From Lactobacillus sp. PV034 (GTDB taxonomy: Bacteria; Bacillota; Bacilli; Lactobacillales; Lactobacillaceae), in contig NZ_CP041982.1 in the NCBI RefSeq assembly GCF_014522305.1, positions 811,001 through 875,000 on the forward strand: DNA of 64,000 nt, in the 5' to 3' direction. The position numbers and the translations under genes were made by a program. Within the stretch, counting starts at the first letter, position 1, and each line of letters begins with the position of its first letter. This document shows positions 51,328 through 61,194 of this stretch, in pieces. The notes beneath the pieces were generated by a model, which had not been told where the DNA came from, searched no databases, and saw nothing but the letters and a program-made list of their open reading frames with translations.

Positions 51328-52068
51328 TTATAAAACTTTTGATAAAAAATCTTGAGCACGCTTACTTTGAGGATGATCAAAAATTTCTTCAGGTTTTCCT
51401 TTTTCAAGTACATACCCATCTGCCATAAACCAAATTTGATCAGATACTTCTCTGGCAAATCCCATTTCATGAGTAACAATTACCATTGTCATTCCTGAAT
51501 CAGCCAAATCATGCATTGTCTTTAAAACCTCACCAACCATTTCTGGATCTAAGGCACTAGTAGGTTCATCAAAAAGCATCACTTCAGGATCCATCGCTAA
51601 AGCTCGAGCAATGGCTACACGCTGCTGTTGTCCCCCTGAAAGACTGGTTGGATATTGCTTAGCAATTTGTTCTAAGCCTACCTTTTTTAAGAGCTTAATA
51701 GCTGTCTTAGTTGCTTCTTCATCACTCACACCTTTAACTTTCATTGGTGCTAGCTTAATATTTTCCATTACACTCATATTTGGAAAAAGATTAAAATTCT
51801 GGAAAACCATGCCCATTTTTTCCCTTAAAGCATCTAGTTCTCTTTCCTTTACATGAGTTAAATCACTACCTTCAAAGATAACTTTTCCAGCAGTTGGTGT
51901 TTCTAAGACATTTAAGCAGCGTAAAAAGGTTGACTTCCCTGCGCCTGATGGCCCAATAATTGAAATAACTTGTCCCTTAGTAACATTTTCATTGATATCT
52001 TTTAGGATTTCTTTTGAACCATAATTCTTTTTTAAGTGTTTAACTTCAATTAATTTGTTATTAGCCAT
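51328..52068 (-). CDS. Polar amino-acid ABC transporter ATPase (GlnQ-like)
   Basis: A 246-residue ATPase: Walker [10 protein letters not shown], signature [15 protein letters not shown], Walker [14 protein letters not shown], and the H-loop [13 protein letters not shown] typical of amino-acid importers. It pairs with the fused binding/permease protein whose gene it overlaps by eight bases. The couple forms a two-gene importer for a polar amino acid. Confidence 0.92.
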   Translation of the reverse strand: MANNKLIEVKHLKKNYGSKEILKDINENVTKGQVISIIGPSGAGKSTFLRCLNVLETPTAGKVIFEGSDLTHVKERELDALREKMGMVFQNFNLFPNMSVMENIKLAPMKVKGVSDEEATKTAIKLLKKVGLEQIAKQYPTSLSGGQQQRVAIARALAMDPEVMLFDEPTSALDPEMVGEVLKTMHDLADSGMTMVIVTHEMGFAREVSDQIWFMADGYVLEKGKPEEIFDHPQSKRAQDFLSKVL

Positions 52069-53557
52069 TTTTCTTCATCCTCTTTTCAAAGTGGTTCAAC
52101 AATCTAGTCAATGAGAAGGTCAAGATGAAGTAGATTATCATCGCTATAAATAACGGTAAAACTCCTTTATAAGTGGAAGTTTGAACTAATTGAGTTTGAT
52201 ACATTAATTCCCCAACACCTATGACTGATACTAAAGAACTGTCTTTTACTAAGGTAATAAATTCATTACCTAATGCTGGCCAAATATTTTTTATTGCTTG
52301 GGGAATAATTACATAACGATAAGCTTCACTTCTACTTAGTCCTAACGATCTAGCAGCTTCATTTTGACCTTTTGGTAGTGAATTAATTCCTGAACGGATA
52401 TCTTCTGCGACATAAGCTCCTGAATTAAGTCCAATCGCAATGATTCCCGCTAATAGAGCTGACATGTTAGAAATCAAATATCCGATACCAAAGTAAACAA
52501 ATAATATTTGTACCATTTGTGGGGTGCCACGAATAAATTCAATATAGCAGACCGCAATCCAGTGAATAAGTGGATTCTTTGATAAGCGCATCAAAGCTAA
52601 CAAGGTTCCTAAAATGATACCAATTAAAACAGAAAAAATTGTAATAACAATGGTATACCAAATACCCTTTAAGAAATAATTCCAATAAGCTAGCATCGTA
52701 TTATGCTTATTAGCAGTTTTCATTTCCTTAGCAGCGGCTGGTAAATATTTTTTATCAATTAAATTTTCTTTTTTTACGCGCTTGATTGTTTTATTAACCG
52801 CATTTACTAAATCAGGTTGACCTTTAGCCATAGCAACGGCGTTGCCAGATTGAGTAGTCTTTAAGTTAGATTTAATCGCAACTAAATTAGGATTATTTTC
52901 TTGATAGGCCTTTGCCGTTAATTCTTCTAACACTAAAGCTGTGTCTTTACCTGATTGAAGTGCTAATACTAAGTTATTAACTTTGTTTAACCCCTTAAGT
53001 GTAGAATCTGGCATCTGCTTTTTGATTTCATCGTATTGCAAACTTCCAGTTTGAGCCCCTACAGTTTTTCCCTTTAAACTCGCGATTGTAGTATATTTAT
53101 GGGCATCCTTTTTATTAACTAAGAAATAATCCCCCTTAGCACGATAGTAAATATTAGAAAATGCAACACTTTGTTTACGTTCAGGAGTTGGTGACATCCC
53201 TGAAATAACCATATCTACTTTTCCGGTTTCAAGTGCTACTAAAAGTGAATCAAAACTCATATTTTTTACTACAAGTTTGACATGAAGATCTTTTGCAATA
53301 TCTTTTGCAAGCTCCATATCTATGCCCACATATTGTGTCTTACCATGACCACTCTTAGTAAATTCAAGCGGAGGATAGTCAGCTGATGTTCCAACTATCA
53401 ATTTGCCACTTTTTTTAATCTTTTTCATTACACTACCAGTTGCCACTTTTTCTGTTTTTATAGCAGCTTGAACTGGCTTAGAATTAAAAAGCCCAAGTAC
53501 TGGGGTAACTAACAGCAATAAAGCCAAAATAAATTTGGCTATTTTGGAATTTTTCAT
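52061..53557 (-). CDS. Amino-acid ABC transporter, fused substrate-binding protein and permease
   Basis: A 498-residue fusion: signal peptide (1-32, ending VQAA), a single SBP_bac_3 binding domain (about 40-270, [35 protein letters not shown]), then a HisM-type permease domain (about 290-495, [42 protein letters not shown]). This is the GlnP-like layout of lactic acid bacteria with one binding domain. The Arg-rich leader ORF upstream (53578-53622) hints at Arg or a related substrate. Confidence 0.9.
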   Translation of the reverse strand: MKNSKIAKFILALLLLVTPVLGLFNSKPVQAAIKTEKVATGSVMKKIKKSGKLIVGTSADYPPLEFTKSGHGKTQYVGIDMELAKDIAKDLHVKLVVKNMSFDSLLVALETGKVDMVISGMSPTPERKQSVAFSNIYYRAKGDYFLVNKKDAHKYTTIASLKGKTVGAQTGSLQYDEIKKQMPDSTLKGLNKVNNLVLALQSGKDTALVLEELTAKAYQENNPNLVAIKSNLKTTQSGNAVAMAKGQPDLVNAVNKTIKRVKKENLIDKKYLPAAAKEMKTANKHNTMLAYWNYFLKGIWYTIVITIFSVLIGIILGTLLALMRLSKNPLIHWIAVCYIEFIRGTPQMVQILFVYFGIGYLISNMSALLAGIIAIGLNSGAYVAEDIRSGINSLPKGQNEAARSLGLSRSEAYRYVIIPQAIKNIWPALGNEFITLVKDSSLVSVIGVGELMYQTQLVQTSTYKGVLPLFIAMIIYFILTFSLTRLLNHFEKRMKKNG

Positions 53558-53577
53558 TAAAATTAAGCTCCTCTATT

Positions 53578-53622
53578 TTATTTAAATTTGTTAATTGCTG
53601 TTGAGTTACGTCGTCGTTTCAT
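53578..53622 (-). CDS. Leader ORF MKRRRNSTAINKFK
   Basis: Fourteen codons with GGAG nine bases before ATG 53622 and a stop 20 bases before the start of the binding-protein/permease gene. Codons 3-5 are three Arg in a row (CGA CGA CGT). I see no strong terminator hairpin after it, so if it regulates, it acts on translation of the next gene. Support is spacing, ribosome site and codon content. Confidence 0.4.
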   Translation of the reverse strand: MKRRRNSTAINKFK

Positions 53623-53837
53623 ATACTTTCGCTCCAAACTTTATTTTTAAATTATTTTTAATATAGTATCATACTTACTTAATACTTAGCTATAGTATTT
53701 GTAAACTTTAATTTTTTGCCCTAAATTATTCATAAAATTAATAAAAAGTACAAAAAATAGGATAAATATCGTAATATACTGCCCATTTTTCATTATTTTA
53801 GAGTATCATTGTAATAGTTTAAAGAAGGAGAATTGTC
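53623..53837. other. Divergent promoter region between the ABC transporter and udk
   Basis: An AT-rich gap with no gene of its own. On the minus strand TATGAT/TATATT near 53660-53676 could be -10 boxes for the ABC transporter, and AGTATGATACT is a small palindrome. On the plus strand the sequence before 53838 contains AGAAGGAGAA, the udk ribosome site. No terminator or riboswitch is recognised. Confidence 0.35.
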
Positions 53838-54470
53838 ATGCTGAAGAGTGAACGACCAATAATTATTGGAATTGCCGGTGGATCTGGTAGTGGTAAAACA
53901 ACTATTGCTAACGAAATTTACAACCAATTACATCAAAATGATCGTATTTTGACTATTACACAAGATTCTTACTACAAGAATAATGACAAACTTTCAATGG
54001 ATGAGAGAAAGAGAATAAACTACGATCATCCAGACGCTTTTGACATGGAATTACTAGTAAAACAACTAGATGAGTTAATCCATTATCAATCCATTGAAAT
54101 GCCAGTTTATGACTTTACCGCCCACACTAGAAGTCATGAAACCATTCATACTGAACCAGCAGATATTATAATCTTAGAAGGAATTCTAGTTCTTTCTGAT
54201 AAAAAACTTCGTGATTTAATGGACATCAAGGTCTTTGTTGACACTGATGAGGATATCAGATTTATTCGTCGCTTACAACGCGATACTGAACAACGTGGAC
54301 GAACTGTAAGTTCAGTCATTAAACAATACTTAGCTACAGTTAAGCCAATGTACAACCAGTTTATTGAGCCAACTAAGCGCTATGCTGATATTATTGTGCC
54401 AGAAGGTGGAGAAAATACTGTTGCCATTGATATGTTAACTACTAAAATTCGTTCCGTTTTAACGCGCTAA
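53838..54470 (+). CDS. udk: Uridine kinase
   Basis: A 210-residue kinase that phosphorylates uridine and cytidine. P-loop [12 protein letters not shown] at 9-20, QDSYYKN with the catalytic Asp, NYDHPDAFD (substrate), and [10 protein letters not shown] then [21 protein letters not shown], all standard. Strong site AAGGAGAA precedes ATG 53838. It is monocistronic and ends in a strong terminator. Confidence 0.93.
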   Translation: MLKSERPIIIGIAGGSGSGKTTIANEIYNQLHQNDRILTITQDSYYKNNDKLSMDERKRINYDHPDAFDMELLVKQLDELIHYQSIEMPVYDFTAHTRSHETIHTEPADIIILEGILVLSDKKLRDLMDIKVFVDTDEDIRFIRRLQRDTEQRGRTVSSVIKQYLATVKPMYNQFIEPTKRYADIIVPEGGENTVAIDMLTTKIRSVLTR

Positions 54471-54475
54471 TTAAG

Positions 54476-54507
54476 AAAAGGGAAGAAGTAACCACTTCTT
54501 CCCTTTT
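54476..54507. terminator. Bidirectional terminator after udk
   Basis: Fourteen-base perfect stem AAAAGGGAAGAAGT/ACTTCTTCCCTTTT with a four-base loop. It also ends the convergent beta-repeat gene, whose stop codon touches it. Confidence 0.9.
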
Positions 54508-55304
54508 TACTTGACCAAATTATCGCCATCTAGAGTAACCATCCTTAAAACAAAACCAGTTGGATTAAGTTTAGCTTTCATTGAACTTGTACCATTGGTG
54601 CTCTCTAGATCTGCCCTTTTAACATTTATATTCCAAGCGGTATTATTCCCTTCATTATTATTCACAATATAATCGCTCTTTAAAATTACATTAGTTAATG
54701 TAAAGTTACCTTCATAAAGAGAGCTTGAACCACCACGAAGAGTATTATCAGTCATAATAATATTTCCTTCAGTAACATCTAACTTTATTTCATTTAAATC
54801 AGAGCACAGAACTTTTAACTCACCTTCATAAGCAGATAAACTGCCCCCATTAATGGTACAGCTATGGACAATGAGATCACCACAATTAGTTTTAAGTTCA
54901 GTTTTTCCAATTCTAGAATTATAAACTTTTAATTGACCTTCCTGACACATTGCATGTAACTTTTCAATATTTAACTTGTTGAGATCAATATCACCTAATT
55001 TATTAAAAAGTTCACACTCTTGCAATTCACATGAAGCAGGAATAATTATTTTTAAGACTTGATTTGCCAAAATTCCCTGTCTATTTAAATGGGGAGTTTG
55101 GCGAATATAAAGTGTATCATCTTGCACTTTGAAAGTCGGCAAGAGATTTTCATTTCCAGCAAACACAAGTTGATAATCATTTCCTCTTTCAATAAAAAGA
55201 GTTATTTTTGCAAACTTTCCGATAATTTTAGAAAAAGAATTTAATTTAAAAACTTTTTTATGATAAGTTTTACATTTGATTCCAAGTAAATCGCCAAAAT
55301 TCAT
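54507..55304 (-). CDS. DUF4097-like beta-repeat protein
   Basis: 265 residues of repeated short beta strands ending in Gly/Asn turns (NKLGDIDLNKLNIEKLHAMC, GQLKVYNSRIGKTELKTNCG, ELKVLCSDLNEIKLDVTEGN), the pattern of DUF4097/adhesin-head beta helices. No signal peptide or membrane anchor is visible, so it is probably cytoplasmic or exported by an unknown path. The function of this family is unknown. It is monocistronic. Confidence 0.7.
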   Translation of the reverse strand: MNFGDLLGIKCKTYHKKVFKLNSFSKIIGKFAKITLFIERGNDYQLVFAGNENLLPTFKVQDDTLYIRQTPHLNRQGILANQVLKIIIPASCELQECELFNKLGDIDLNKLNIEKLHAMCQEGQLKVYNSRIGKTELKTNCGDLIVHSCTINGGSLSAYEGELKVLCSDLNEIKLDVTEGNIIMTDNTLRGGSSSLYEGNFTLTNVILKSDYIVNNNEGNNTAWNINVKRADLESTNGTSSMKAKLNPTGFVLRMVTLDGDNLVK

Positions 55305-55392
55305 AATTTTTCCTCTTACTAAACTTTCAATAAGTAATTAAATAAGATTGTGATTTGATTATTGTACTACTTTTTTAATTCGGAGCAAAATT

Positions 55393-55899
55393 TTACCAAG
55401 GCTTATCAAGAGAAATATCAGATAAAAAACCTTCTTGTCTTCGACGTTCATTTTTACGTACTTCCATTCTTTTTGAATACAAACCTGTAAGCTTTTTTTG
55501 TTCTTTTGTTTCAGCAATTAGTTTTTCATAATTTACCCTTTTCATAGGATCAAGGATTACAAAAATCATAAAGCAATAAAATCCTAGAAAGCGTTCACCA
55601 GTTAATAAATGTTCACCAATTATTTTTACAAAAACTTCGATTGAACGCTTACCAAATCCAGTTACATATGCTTCTAAACACATTGAATCGCCTAGTTTAA
55701 ACGGTTGAAGAAATTGAATTTTATCCAAAGCTGCAGTGGCAAGCCTGCTGCGAGCCACTCTCGAGGCAGCAATGGAAGCTTGTCCGTCTACCAACTCTAG
55801 AATTCTACCTCCATATACTGTTTCATGTTCATTTAAATCAGAATTTAAAACCAGGTGGTTTGAAACTACTAAAGTATCGTTACACTTGATTGTATTCAT
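55393..55899 (-). CDS. Acyl-CoA thioesterase, YkhA-like hotdog fold
   Basis: A 168-residue hotdog thioesterase: NSDLNEHETVYGGRILELVDGQASIAA carries the catalytic Asp, and KIQFLQPFKLGDSMCLEAYV the second strand. The C-terminal 45 residues are charged and unusual for the family. By family it hydrolyses acyl-CoA in the cytoplasm. It is monocistronic, upstream of the second amino-acid transporter's 3' end. Confidence 0.82.
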   Translation of the reverse strand: MNTIKCNDTLVVSNHLVLNSDLNEHETVYGGRILELVDGQASIAASRVARSRLATAALDKIQFLQPFKLGDSMCLEAYVTGFGKRSIEVFVKIIGEHLLTGERFLGFYCFMIFVILDPMKRVNYEKLIAETKEQKKLTGLYSKRMEVRKNERRRQEGFLSDISLDKPW

Positions 55900-55973
55900 C
55901 GAATTTCTCCTTTAAACCTTAAATAATTTAAGCAAATCATCTATTCTCCTTTAAATAAAAAAGCATAAAAATA

Positions 55974-56007
55974 AAAACTGATTTTCCGATAAAAGGAAAT
56001 CAGTTTT
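55974..56007 (-). terminator. Terminator after the second amino-acid ABC operon
   Basis: AAAACTGATTTTCC/GGAAATCAGTTTT stem with one bulge and a seven-base loop, T-rich tail on the minus strand, nine bases past the last permease stop. Confidence 0.75.
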
Positions 56008-56015
56008 ATTCAATC

Positions 56016-56669
56016 TTACCAGCCTGTCTTTTGCAAATGGTTGGCAAACATTGATAACGAAAAACATACAATAAAGTACATTACTGCAATAATAATATAC
56101 ATTGGAATCAAATAGGTTGAATTTTGTCCATAGATAATTTGGGCATGATACAGCAATTCTGGCAACACTATAATCGTTGCTAAAGAAGTATCCTTAACTA
56201 AAGATACAAACTGAGACAACAAGGACGGTACCATCTTATGAAGGGCTTGAGGCATAATAACATGAGTCATGGCCTGCATGTAGGTCATCCCATTTGAACG
56301 GGCGCCCTCCATTTGACCAGGATCTACAGCTCCAATCCCACTCCGAACTATTTCAGCAACCATTGCCCCTTCAAATACTACTAAAGCAATGATTGAAGCT
56401 ACAGTTGGATCAGTAACTAAGCCTAATTCTGGTAATCCAAAATAGGTAAAGAAGATAATTAATAATAGTGGCAAATTACGTATGATATCAATAATAAATC
56501 CCACGACTGCTGAAACATATTTTATTTTGACATAACGAATAAAACCCAAAATAATTCCAACAACAAATGATAAAGCAATTGAAATTAATGAAACATAGAT
56601 CGTTACCCACAAACCTTGAAGAAGAAAGCGGATATCAATCCAAGAATATGCATGAATAAAGGTTTCCAT
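56016..56669 (-). CDS. Amino-acid ABC transporter permease (second subunit)
   Basis: A 217-residue HisM/GlnP-type permease, about five helices, with IDIIRNLPLLLIIFFTYFGLPE and the EAA loop EGARSNGMTYMQAMTHVIMPQALHKMVP. It forms a heterodimer with the permease encoded just before it (19 bases away). The set ATPase, binding protein, permease, permease is a glutamine/glutamate-type importer. Confidence 0.91.
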   Translation of the reverse strand: METFIHAYSWIDIRFLLQGLWVTIYVSLISIALSFVVGIILGFIRYVKIKYVSAVVGFIIDIIRNLPLLLIIFFTYFGLPELGLVTDPTVASIIALVVFEGAMVAEIVRSGIGAVDPGQMEGARSNGMTYMQAMTHVIMPQALHKMVPSLLSQFVSLVKDTSLATIIVLPELLYHAQIIYGQNSTYLIPMYIIIAVMYFIVCFSLSMFANHLQKTGW

Positions 56670-56688
56670 TGACTAATCTTTCTCCTCT

Positions 56689-57327
56689 CTAGGCTAATTT
56701 CTTTTCTAGATAGCGCATATAATAACTGAGCGGTAACGTTAAGATAAGGTAAAATACGCCAACAATTATATAAGTATTAATCGTTTCTAGTGTTGAAAAG
56801 GCAATCGTATCTGCTTCGTACATCAAATCAAAACCAGCAACAAAGGCTAAAACTGATGAATTCTTGATTAAGTTGACGAACTGATTTCCTAGTGGCGGAA
56901 TAACAATTCTTAACGCCTGAGGTAAAATCACATATCTCATTGCCTGGCTATAGGTCATTCCGTTAGATCTTGCCCCTTCCATTTGTCCTTTTCCAACCGA
57001 ATTAATACCTGCGCGTACCGTTTCCGCAATAAAAGCAGACGAATAAAGTGCTAGTCCAATAGTTCCAGCTGCAAAACCGGACATCTTAATTCCTGATCTT
57101 GGTACAACCAAATAAAAAATCATTGTGATAACCAATAAAGGAATATTTCTAAAAATCTCAATGTATACGTGTGCCACAGCACTAGCTACTTTTGAAGGAG
57201 CAACTTCCATTAAAGCAAAAACCACTCCCAAAACCAGGCTAAAGAATAAGGCAATTAAACTACACCAAATGGTGGTCCAAAAGCCATGAATAAATTGTGG
57301 CCAGTTATCAACTAGAATCTTAACCAT
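56689..57327 (-). CDS. Amino-acid ABC transporter permease (first subunit)
   Basis: A 212-residue permease with YIEIFRNIPLLVITMIFYLVVP and EGARSNGMTYSQAMRYVILPQALRIVIPP. It shares the identical EGARSNGMTY loop with its partner, which indicates an old duplication. It overlaps the binding-protein gene by eight bases. Confidence 0.91.
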   Translation of the reverse strand: MVKILVDNWPQFIHGFWTTIWCSLIALFFSLVLGVVFALMEVAPSKVASAVAHVYIEIFRNIPLLVITMIFYLVVPRSGIKMSGFAAGTIGLALYSSAFIAETVRAGINSVGKGQMEGARSNGMTYSQAMRYVILPQALRIVIPPLGNQFVNLIKNSSVLAFVAGFDLMYEADTIAFSTLETINTYIIVGVFYLILTLPLSYYMRYLEKKLA

Positions 57328-58148
57328 TAATACCTTCAGCCTCCTTTACATTGAATCCTGGAATTCCTGAGAACCATTTCATAATTAAACGATGATAAGT
57401 TCCATCCTTTTTTAATTCTTCTAGTCCTTTATTAATTCGTTTAAGCATATCTTTTTGGCCCTTATTCACTGCAATCCCATAAGGTTCAGTTGTATAAGTT
57501 CCACCCACCAACTTATAACCAGGATTTTCGCTTGCTATTCCGGCTAAAACACCATTATCAGTAGTCATAGCTTGTCCTTGACCTGCTTTTAGAGCTGCAA
57601 AAGCTTGACCATAGTCATCATATTCTAATACTTTTGCTTTAGGAGCAAATTTTTTAACGTTTGCGACTGCAGTAGTACCTTTTACAGCAACTGCAGTTTT
57701 ACCATTTAAATCCTCTATGTTCTTAATATCACTACTATTCTTTACCAATAGTGATTGCCCTGCGTTAAAGTATGGAACTGAAAAATCAACTTGTTTTTTT
57801 ACGTTCTGGCGTAATCGTCATTGTTGCAATTGCGGCATCGATATTTCCATTTTTTAACAAAGGAATTCTTGTTTTAGGGGTGGTTTGGATAAATTGCGCC
57901 TTACCATTTTTTCCTAAGATTTGCTTGGTTAAGGCATTGGCCAAATCAATTTCAAAACCTTCAATTTTTCCAGTTTTGATATCCATTAACCCAAACAAAC
58001 GAGTATCAGCTTTTACACCCCAGTAGATAGTATTGTCTTCCTTAGCTTGCTGATATACATTTTCTTCAGACTTGCGGCCACAAGCTGATAAAGAAAACAA
58101 TAATAAGAGAAATAATGGTAAGACCAGAATTTTCTTAAATTTTTTCAT
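57320..58148 (-). pseudogene. Amino-acid-binding lipoprotein, frameshifted
   Basis: An SBP_bac_3 protein of about 275 residues. The signal helix ends LSACGRKS (lipid site Cys23); the first half stops after TMTITPERKKTS. With one T fewer in the T7 run 57794-57800 the frame continues RKKQVDFSVPYFNAGQSLLV into the second half (57748-57320: TAVAVKGTTAVANVKKFAP, YGIAVNKGQKDMLKRINKG). The lesion would disable the importer's substrate capture, unless it is a sequencing error. It sits between ATPase and permease genes. Confidence 0.82.
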
Positions 58149-58150
58149 GA

Positions 58151-58903
58151 TTAGCCACCCAACTTCTCAGTAATAACTTTACTTAAGAATTGACGTGCAC
58201 GCTCTGATTTTGGATGGTCAAAGAATACTTCAGGTTTTTCATCTTCTAAAACTTGACCTTGGTCAAAGAAAATCAAACGATCGCCGACTTCACGTGCAAA
58301 GCCCATTTCATGGGTAACAACTACCATTGTAATACCTTGATCTGCGACATAACGCATTACATCTAACACATCTTGAATCATTTCTGGATCAAGGGCACTA
58401 GTAGGTTCATCAAATAAAATCACTTTTGGATTCATTGCCAATGAACGAGCAATAGCAACACGTTGCTTTTGTCCACCAGATAATTGAGCTGGATACATAT
58501 TAGCACGATTTTCCAAGCCAACTCGTTTTAACAAGTCCATTGCTCTTTCTTTATTTTCAGCATCTGGGCGTTTCAAAACAATCTTAGGGGCTAAAGTAAT
58601 ATTTTCAAGGACAGTATGGTTATCGTACAAATTGAAGTGCTGGAATACCATTCCAACATCTTTTCTAATTTTATTTAAATTAGTTTTTTTATCTGCCAAA
58701 TCAAAGCCATTAACAATTAATTTACCCGAATTAATTGCCTCTAAACCATTAATTGTTCTAATTAAAGTACTTTTACCAGATCCCGATGGTCCGATAATTG
58801 AAACCACTTGTCCAGCATTGATGGTCAAATTGATATCTCTTAAAGCATGGTAGCTGCCATAATATTTTTCAACATGCTTAAATTCAATTATTGGTGTTGC
58901 CAT
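58151..58903 (-). CDS. Amino-acid ABC transporter ATPase (GlnQ/GltL-like)
   Basis: A 250-residue ATPase with Walker [12 protein letters not shown], signature [15 protein letters not shown], Walker [14 protein letters not shown] and the amino-acid-importer H-loop [13 protein letters not shown]. It is the first gene of the four-gene importer, with an AGGAG site before ATG 58903 and a gap of two bases to the binding-protein gene. Confidence 0.92.
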   Translation of the reverse strand: MATPIIEFKHVEKYYGSYHALRDINLTINAGQVVSIIGPSGSGKSTLIRTINGLEAINSGKLIVNGFDLADKKTNLNKIRKDVGMVFQHFNLYDNHTVLENITLAPKIVLKRPDAENKERAMDLLKRVGLENRANMYPAQLSGGQKQRVAIARSLAMNPKVILFDEPTSALDPEMIQDVLDVMRYVADQGITMVVVTHEMGFAREVGDRLIFFDQGQVLEDEKPEVFFDHPKSERARQFLSKVITEKLGG

Positions 58904-58947
58904 ATTATTCTCCTCTATTTTTTCTTATCAGATCCATTTTACTACAA

Positions 58948-58977
58948 AAAAAGAGATCCAAAATTGAATCTCTTTTT
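58948..58977 (-). terminator. Terminator after the peptide transporter
   Basis: AAAAAGAGAT/ATCTCTTTTT stem, ten-base loop, T-rich end on the minus strand, between dtpT and the ABC operon. Confidence 0.75.
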
Positions 58978-59005
58978 TATTTATTACTTTTATCTTATTT
59001 TACTT

Positions 59006-60496
59006 TTATTTTTCTTCGCTCATTAGTCGGTCAATACCCTTTACCATGAAGAAAAGAATAATACCAAAGACGATACTTACAAGACCAATAATTGCAAAAA
59101 ATGGAACTTCAGTCTTAGTTGAATAAAATTTAACAATTTGTGCAAATGCTGCTTGCCCTACGGCGTCACATAAGAACCATAAACTCATCATCTGTGAACT
59201 AAAGGCCTTAGGTGCTAAACGACTAGTTGCAGCTAATCCAATAGGTGAAATGAGCATTTCCGCAATTTCAACAATGAACCATGATCCTACAAGCCAGAAT
59301 GGACTTACTCGACCTGCTGGATGCAAAAGACCTGGAAGGGTCATAAATAAGTATGAAAGACCAGCAAACACCAAACCAGCTGCAAATTTACCTGCTGCAG
59401 ATGGCTGATTCTTCCAAGTATCCCATAGCCAAACGAAGAATGGTGTCAAGATCATGATAAATAATGGGTTCAAAGTTTGGAAGTTGGCAGCTTCAAAGTG
59501 CCATGCACCAATGTGAAGCACTGTTCTATTTTGAGCAAATAACGCTAAAACAGTAGAACCTGATTCTTCAATTCCCCAAAAGATTGCACCAGCAATAAAC
59601 AAAGGAATATAAGCCAAAACTTGTTTGTGTTCCTTCTTAGTAACTTTAGGGCTACGTAACATAATTACAAAGTAGTAAATTGGAAAAGCAATGGCTAAGA
59701 TAGTTATGATATTAATAATATTTTCAATATTTAAAGAATTGAAAACAGCCATAATTCCAAAAATTATTCCTACTAAGATAATAATTAGAAGCGTTTTCCA
59801 AACAATTGAACGTAACTTATCAGCAGGAATTGGATCAGCAGGATGCAAACTCTTTTCTGAAAGAGTCTTCTTTCCACCAAAATAATACACAACCAAACCA
59901 ATAAACATTCCAATTGCCGCAAGTGAAAAACCAGCATGGAAGTTAGCTACTTTACCAAAAGCATGAAAACCAAAACCATCTTTAGCCCATGGAACTAAAA
60001 TAGGCGCGATTGCTGCTCCTAAATTAACCCCAAAAACGTAAATACTGAATCCAGCATCACGTCGATTATCATTCGGACCATAAAGATGTCCAACCATATC
60101 AGAAACGTTTGGCTTCAAAAGGCCAGTACCCAAAACAATAAATACAATTGAAGTATATAAAGCACCGACACCCATTGGGAATGAAAGGACAATATGGCCA
60201 ATCATAATTAAGACACCACCATAAAACACAGTTTTACGTGGTCCCCAAATACGGTCAGAAACCCACCCACCGAGAATTGATGCCAACATTACTGATGAAC
60301 CATAAATTGACATAATAGATGCGGCGGTGGTTTGATTCATTCCTAATCCACCCTGACTAATTGCATAGTACATGTAGAATAGAAGAATGGCACGCATTCC
60401 ATAATAACTGAATCTTTCCCATAATTCAGTCTGGAATAAGACGGACAGTCCTTGAGGTTGTCCGAAGAATGTCTTTTCTTTTTTTGTATTTTCCAT
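59006..60496 (-). CDS. dtpT: POT-family di/tripeptide transporter
   Basis: A 496-residue proton-coupled oligopeptide transporter with 14 helices. First-helix motif ELWERFSYYGMRAILLFYMYY (the E-x-x-E-R type signature), GGWVSDRIWGPRKTVFYGG after helix 2, and FSIYVFGVNLGAAIAPI in helix 5. It brings di- and tripeptides into the cell, matching the several amino-acid importers nearby. It has its own promoter at 60554-60581. Confidence 0.93.
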   Translation of the reverse strand: MENTKKEKTFFGQPQGLSVLFQTELWERFSYYGMRAILLFYMYYAISQGGLGMNQTTAASIMSIYGSSVMLASILGGWVSDRIWGPRKTVFYGGVLIMIGHIVLSFPMGVGALYTSIVFIVLGTGLLKPNVSDMVGHLYGPNDNRRDAGFSIYVFGVNLGAAIAPILVPWAKDGFGFHAFGKVANFHAGFSLAAIGMFIGLVVYYFGGKKTLSEKSLHPADPIPADKLRSIVWKTLLIIILVGIIFGIMAVFNSLNIENIINIITILAIAFPIYYFVIMLRSPKVTKKEHKQVLAYIPLFIAGAIFWGIEESGSTVLALFAQNRTVLHIGAWHFEAANFQTLNPLFIMILTPFFVWLWDTWKNQPSAAGKFAAGLVFAGLSYLFMTLPGLLHPAGRVSPFWLVGSWFIVEIAEMLISPIGLAATSRLAPKAFSSQMMSLWFLCDAVGQAAFAQIVKFYSTKTEVPFFAIIGLVSIVFGIILFFMVKGIDRLMSEEK

Positions 60497-60553
60497 TAAA
60501 TTTTAACCTAACTTTCTTTAACTTTAATAAATTATAAAGTAAGATTGTTATAT

Positions 60554-60581
60554 TTTATAACTTTATCAAGGTTTTAGTCAA
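60554..60581 (-). promoter_or_regulatory. Promoter of dtpT
   Basis: TTGACT (60581-60576) and TATAAA (60559-60554) on the minus strand with a 16-base spacer, about 60 bases before the dtpT start. Confidence 0.6.
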
Positions 60582-60637
60582 GTTTATTACTATTCACGTA
60601 TATAATAATTATGGTGCTATTTTAATATTTATCTCAC

Positions 60638-60672
60638 AAAAAAGAGATTAAGTAACCAACTCAAACTCTTTT
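60638..60672 (-). terminator. Weak terminator after the PEBP gene
   Basis: Imperfect stem AAAAGAG...CTCTTTT with internal mismatches and a T-rich end on the minus strand, just past the PEBP gene stop. Confidence 0.4.
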
Positions 60673-60675
60673 AAT

Positions 60676-61185
60676 TTAGGCTTTTACAGGTAATTTTATC
60701 TTTGCTTTTTCCAAAATATGGCCTTCAGCTTTTTCTAAAAATTCGTTGAGCCAATATCCTGAAGGTAGCGCCAGCTTTTTATCCAAGGCGTAAACAGTCA
60801 AAGTATAATTATGGGTACCATCTGGTGGTTGTGGCCCAGTATATCCAAGCTTGGGTCCAGTTTCGCCACTCAAAAACTTGCTTGCATTACTATTTCTGCC
60901 CTGAACTAAATCAAATTGCGGATCTAAACTGGTATTTTCAGGAATCAAATGATGGCTAGGATCTATATTAGCCGCTAACCAATGAATCCACACAAAGCCA
61001 CACACAGGGACAGAATCAAAATCATCTAAGTAAATTGCTAGAGATTTAACACCTTCCGGAACATCAATAATTTCAATTGGAAAAGAAACAGCTGGTTTGC
61101 CATCAACCTTCAAATTTTCAGGCGCATGCTTAGTATATTTATCAGGTAAATATCCCTCACTATTTAAATTTACTTTTACTTTCAT
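60676..61185 (-). CDS. YbhB/YbcL-type PEBP-family protein
   Basis: About 169 residues of the phosphatidylethanolamine-binding (Raf kinase inhibitor-like) family. Motifs: LAIYLDDFDSVPVCGFVWIHWLAANID and YTGPQPPDGTHNYTLTVYALD, which line the anion pocket. In bacteria the role is unknown. ATG 61185 is used since AGGTG lies six bases before it. The gene starts within ten bases of the aminopeptidase stop, so the two are one transcript. Confidence 0.87.
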   Translation of the reverse strand: MKVKVNLNSEGYLPDKYTKHAPENLKVDGKPAVSFPIEIIDVPEGVKSLAIYLDDFDSVPVCGFVWIHWLAANIDPSHHLIPENTSLDPQFDLVQGRNSNASKFLSGETGPKLGYTGPQPPDGTHNYTLTVYALDKKLALPSGYWLNEFLEKAEGHILEKAKIKLPVKA

Positions 61186-61194
61186 TTGTTTCAC

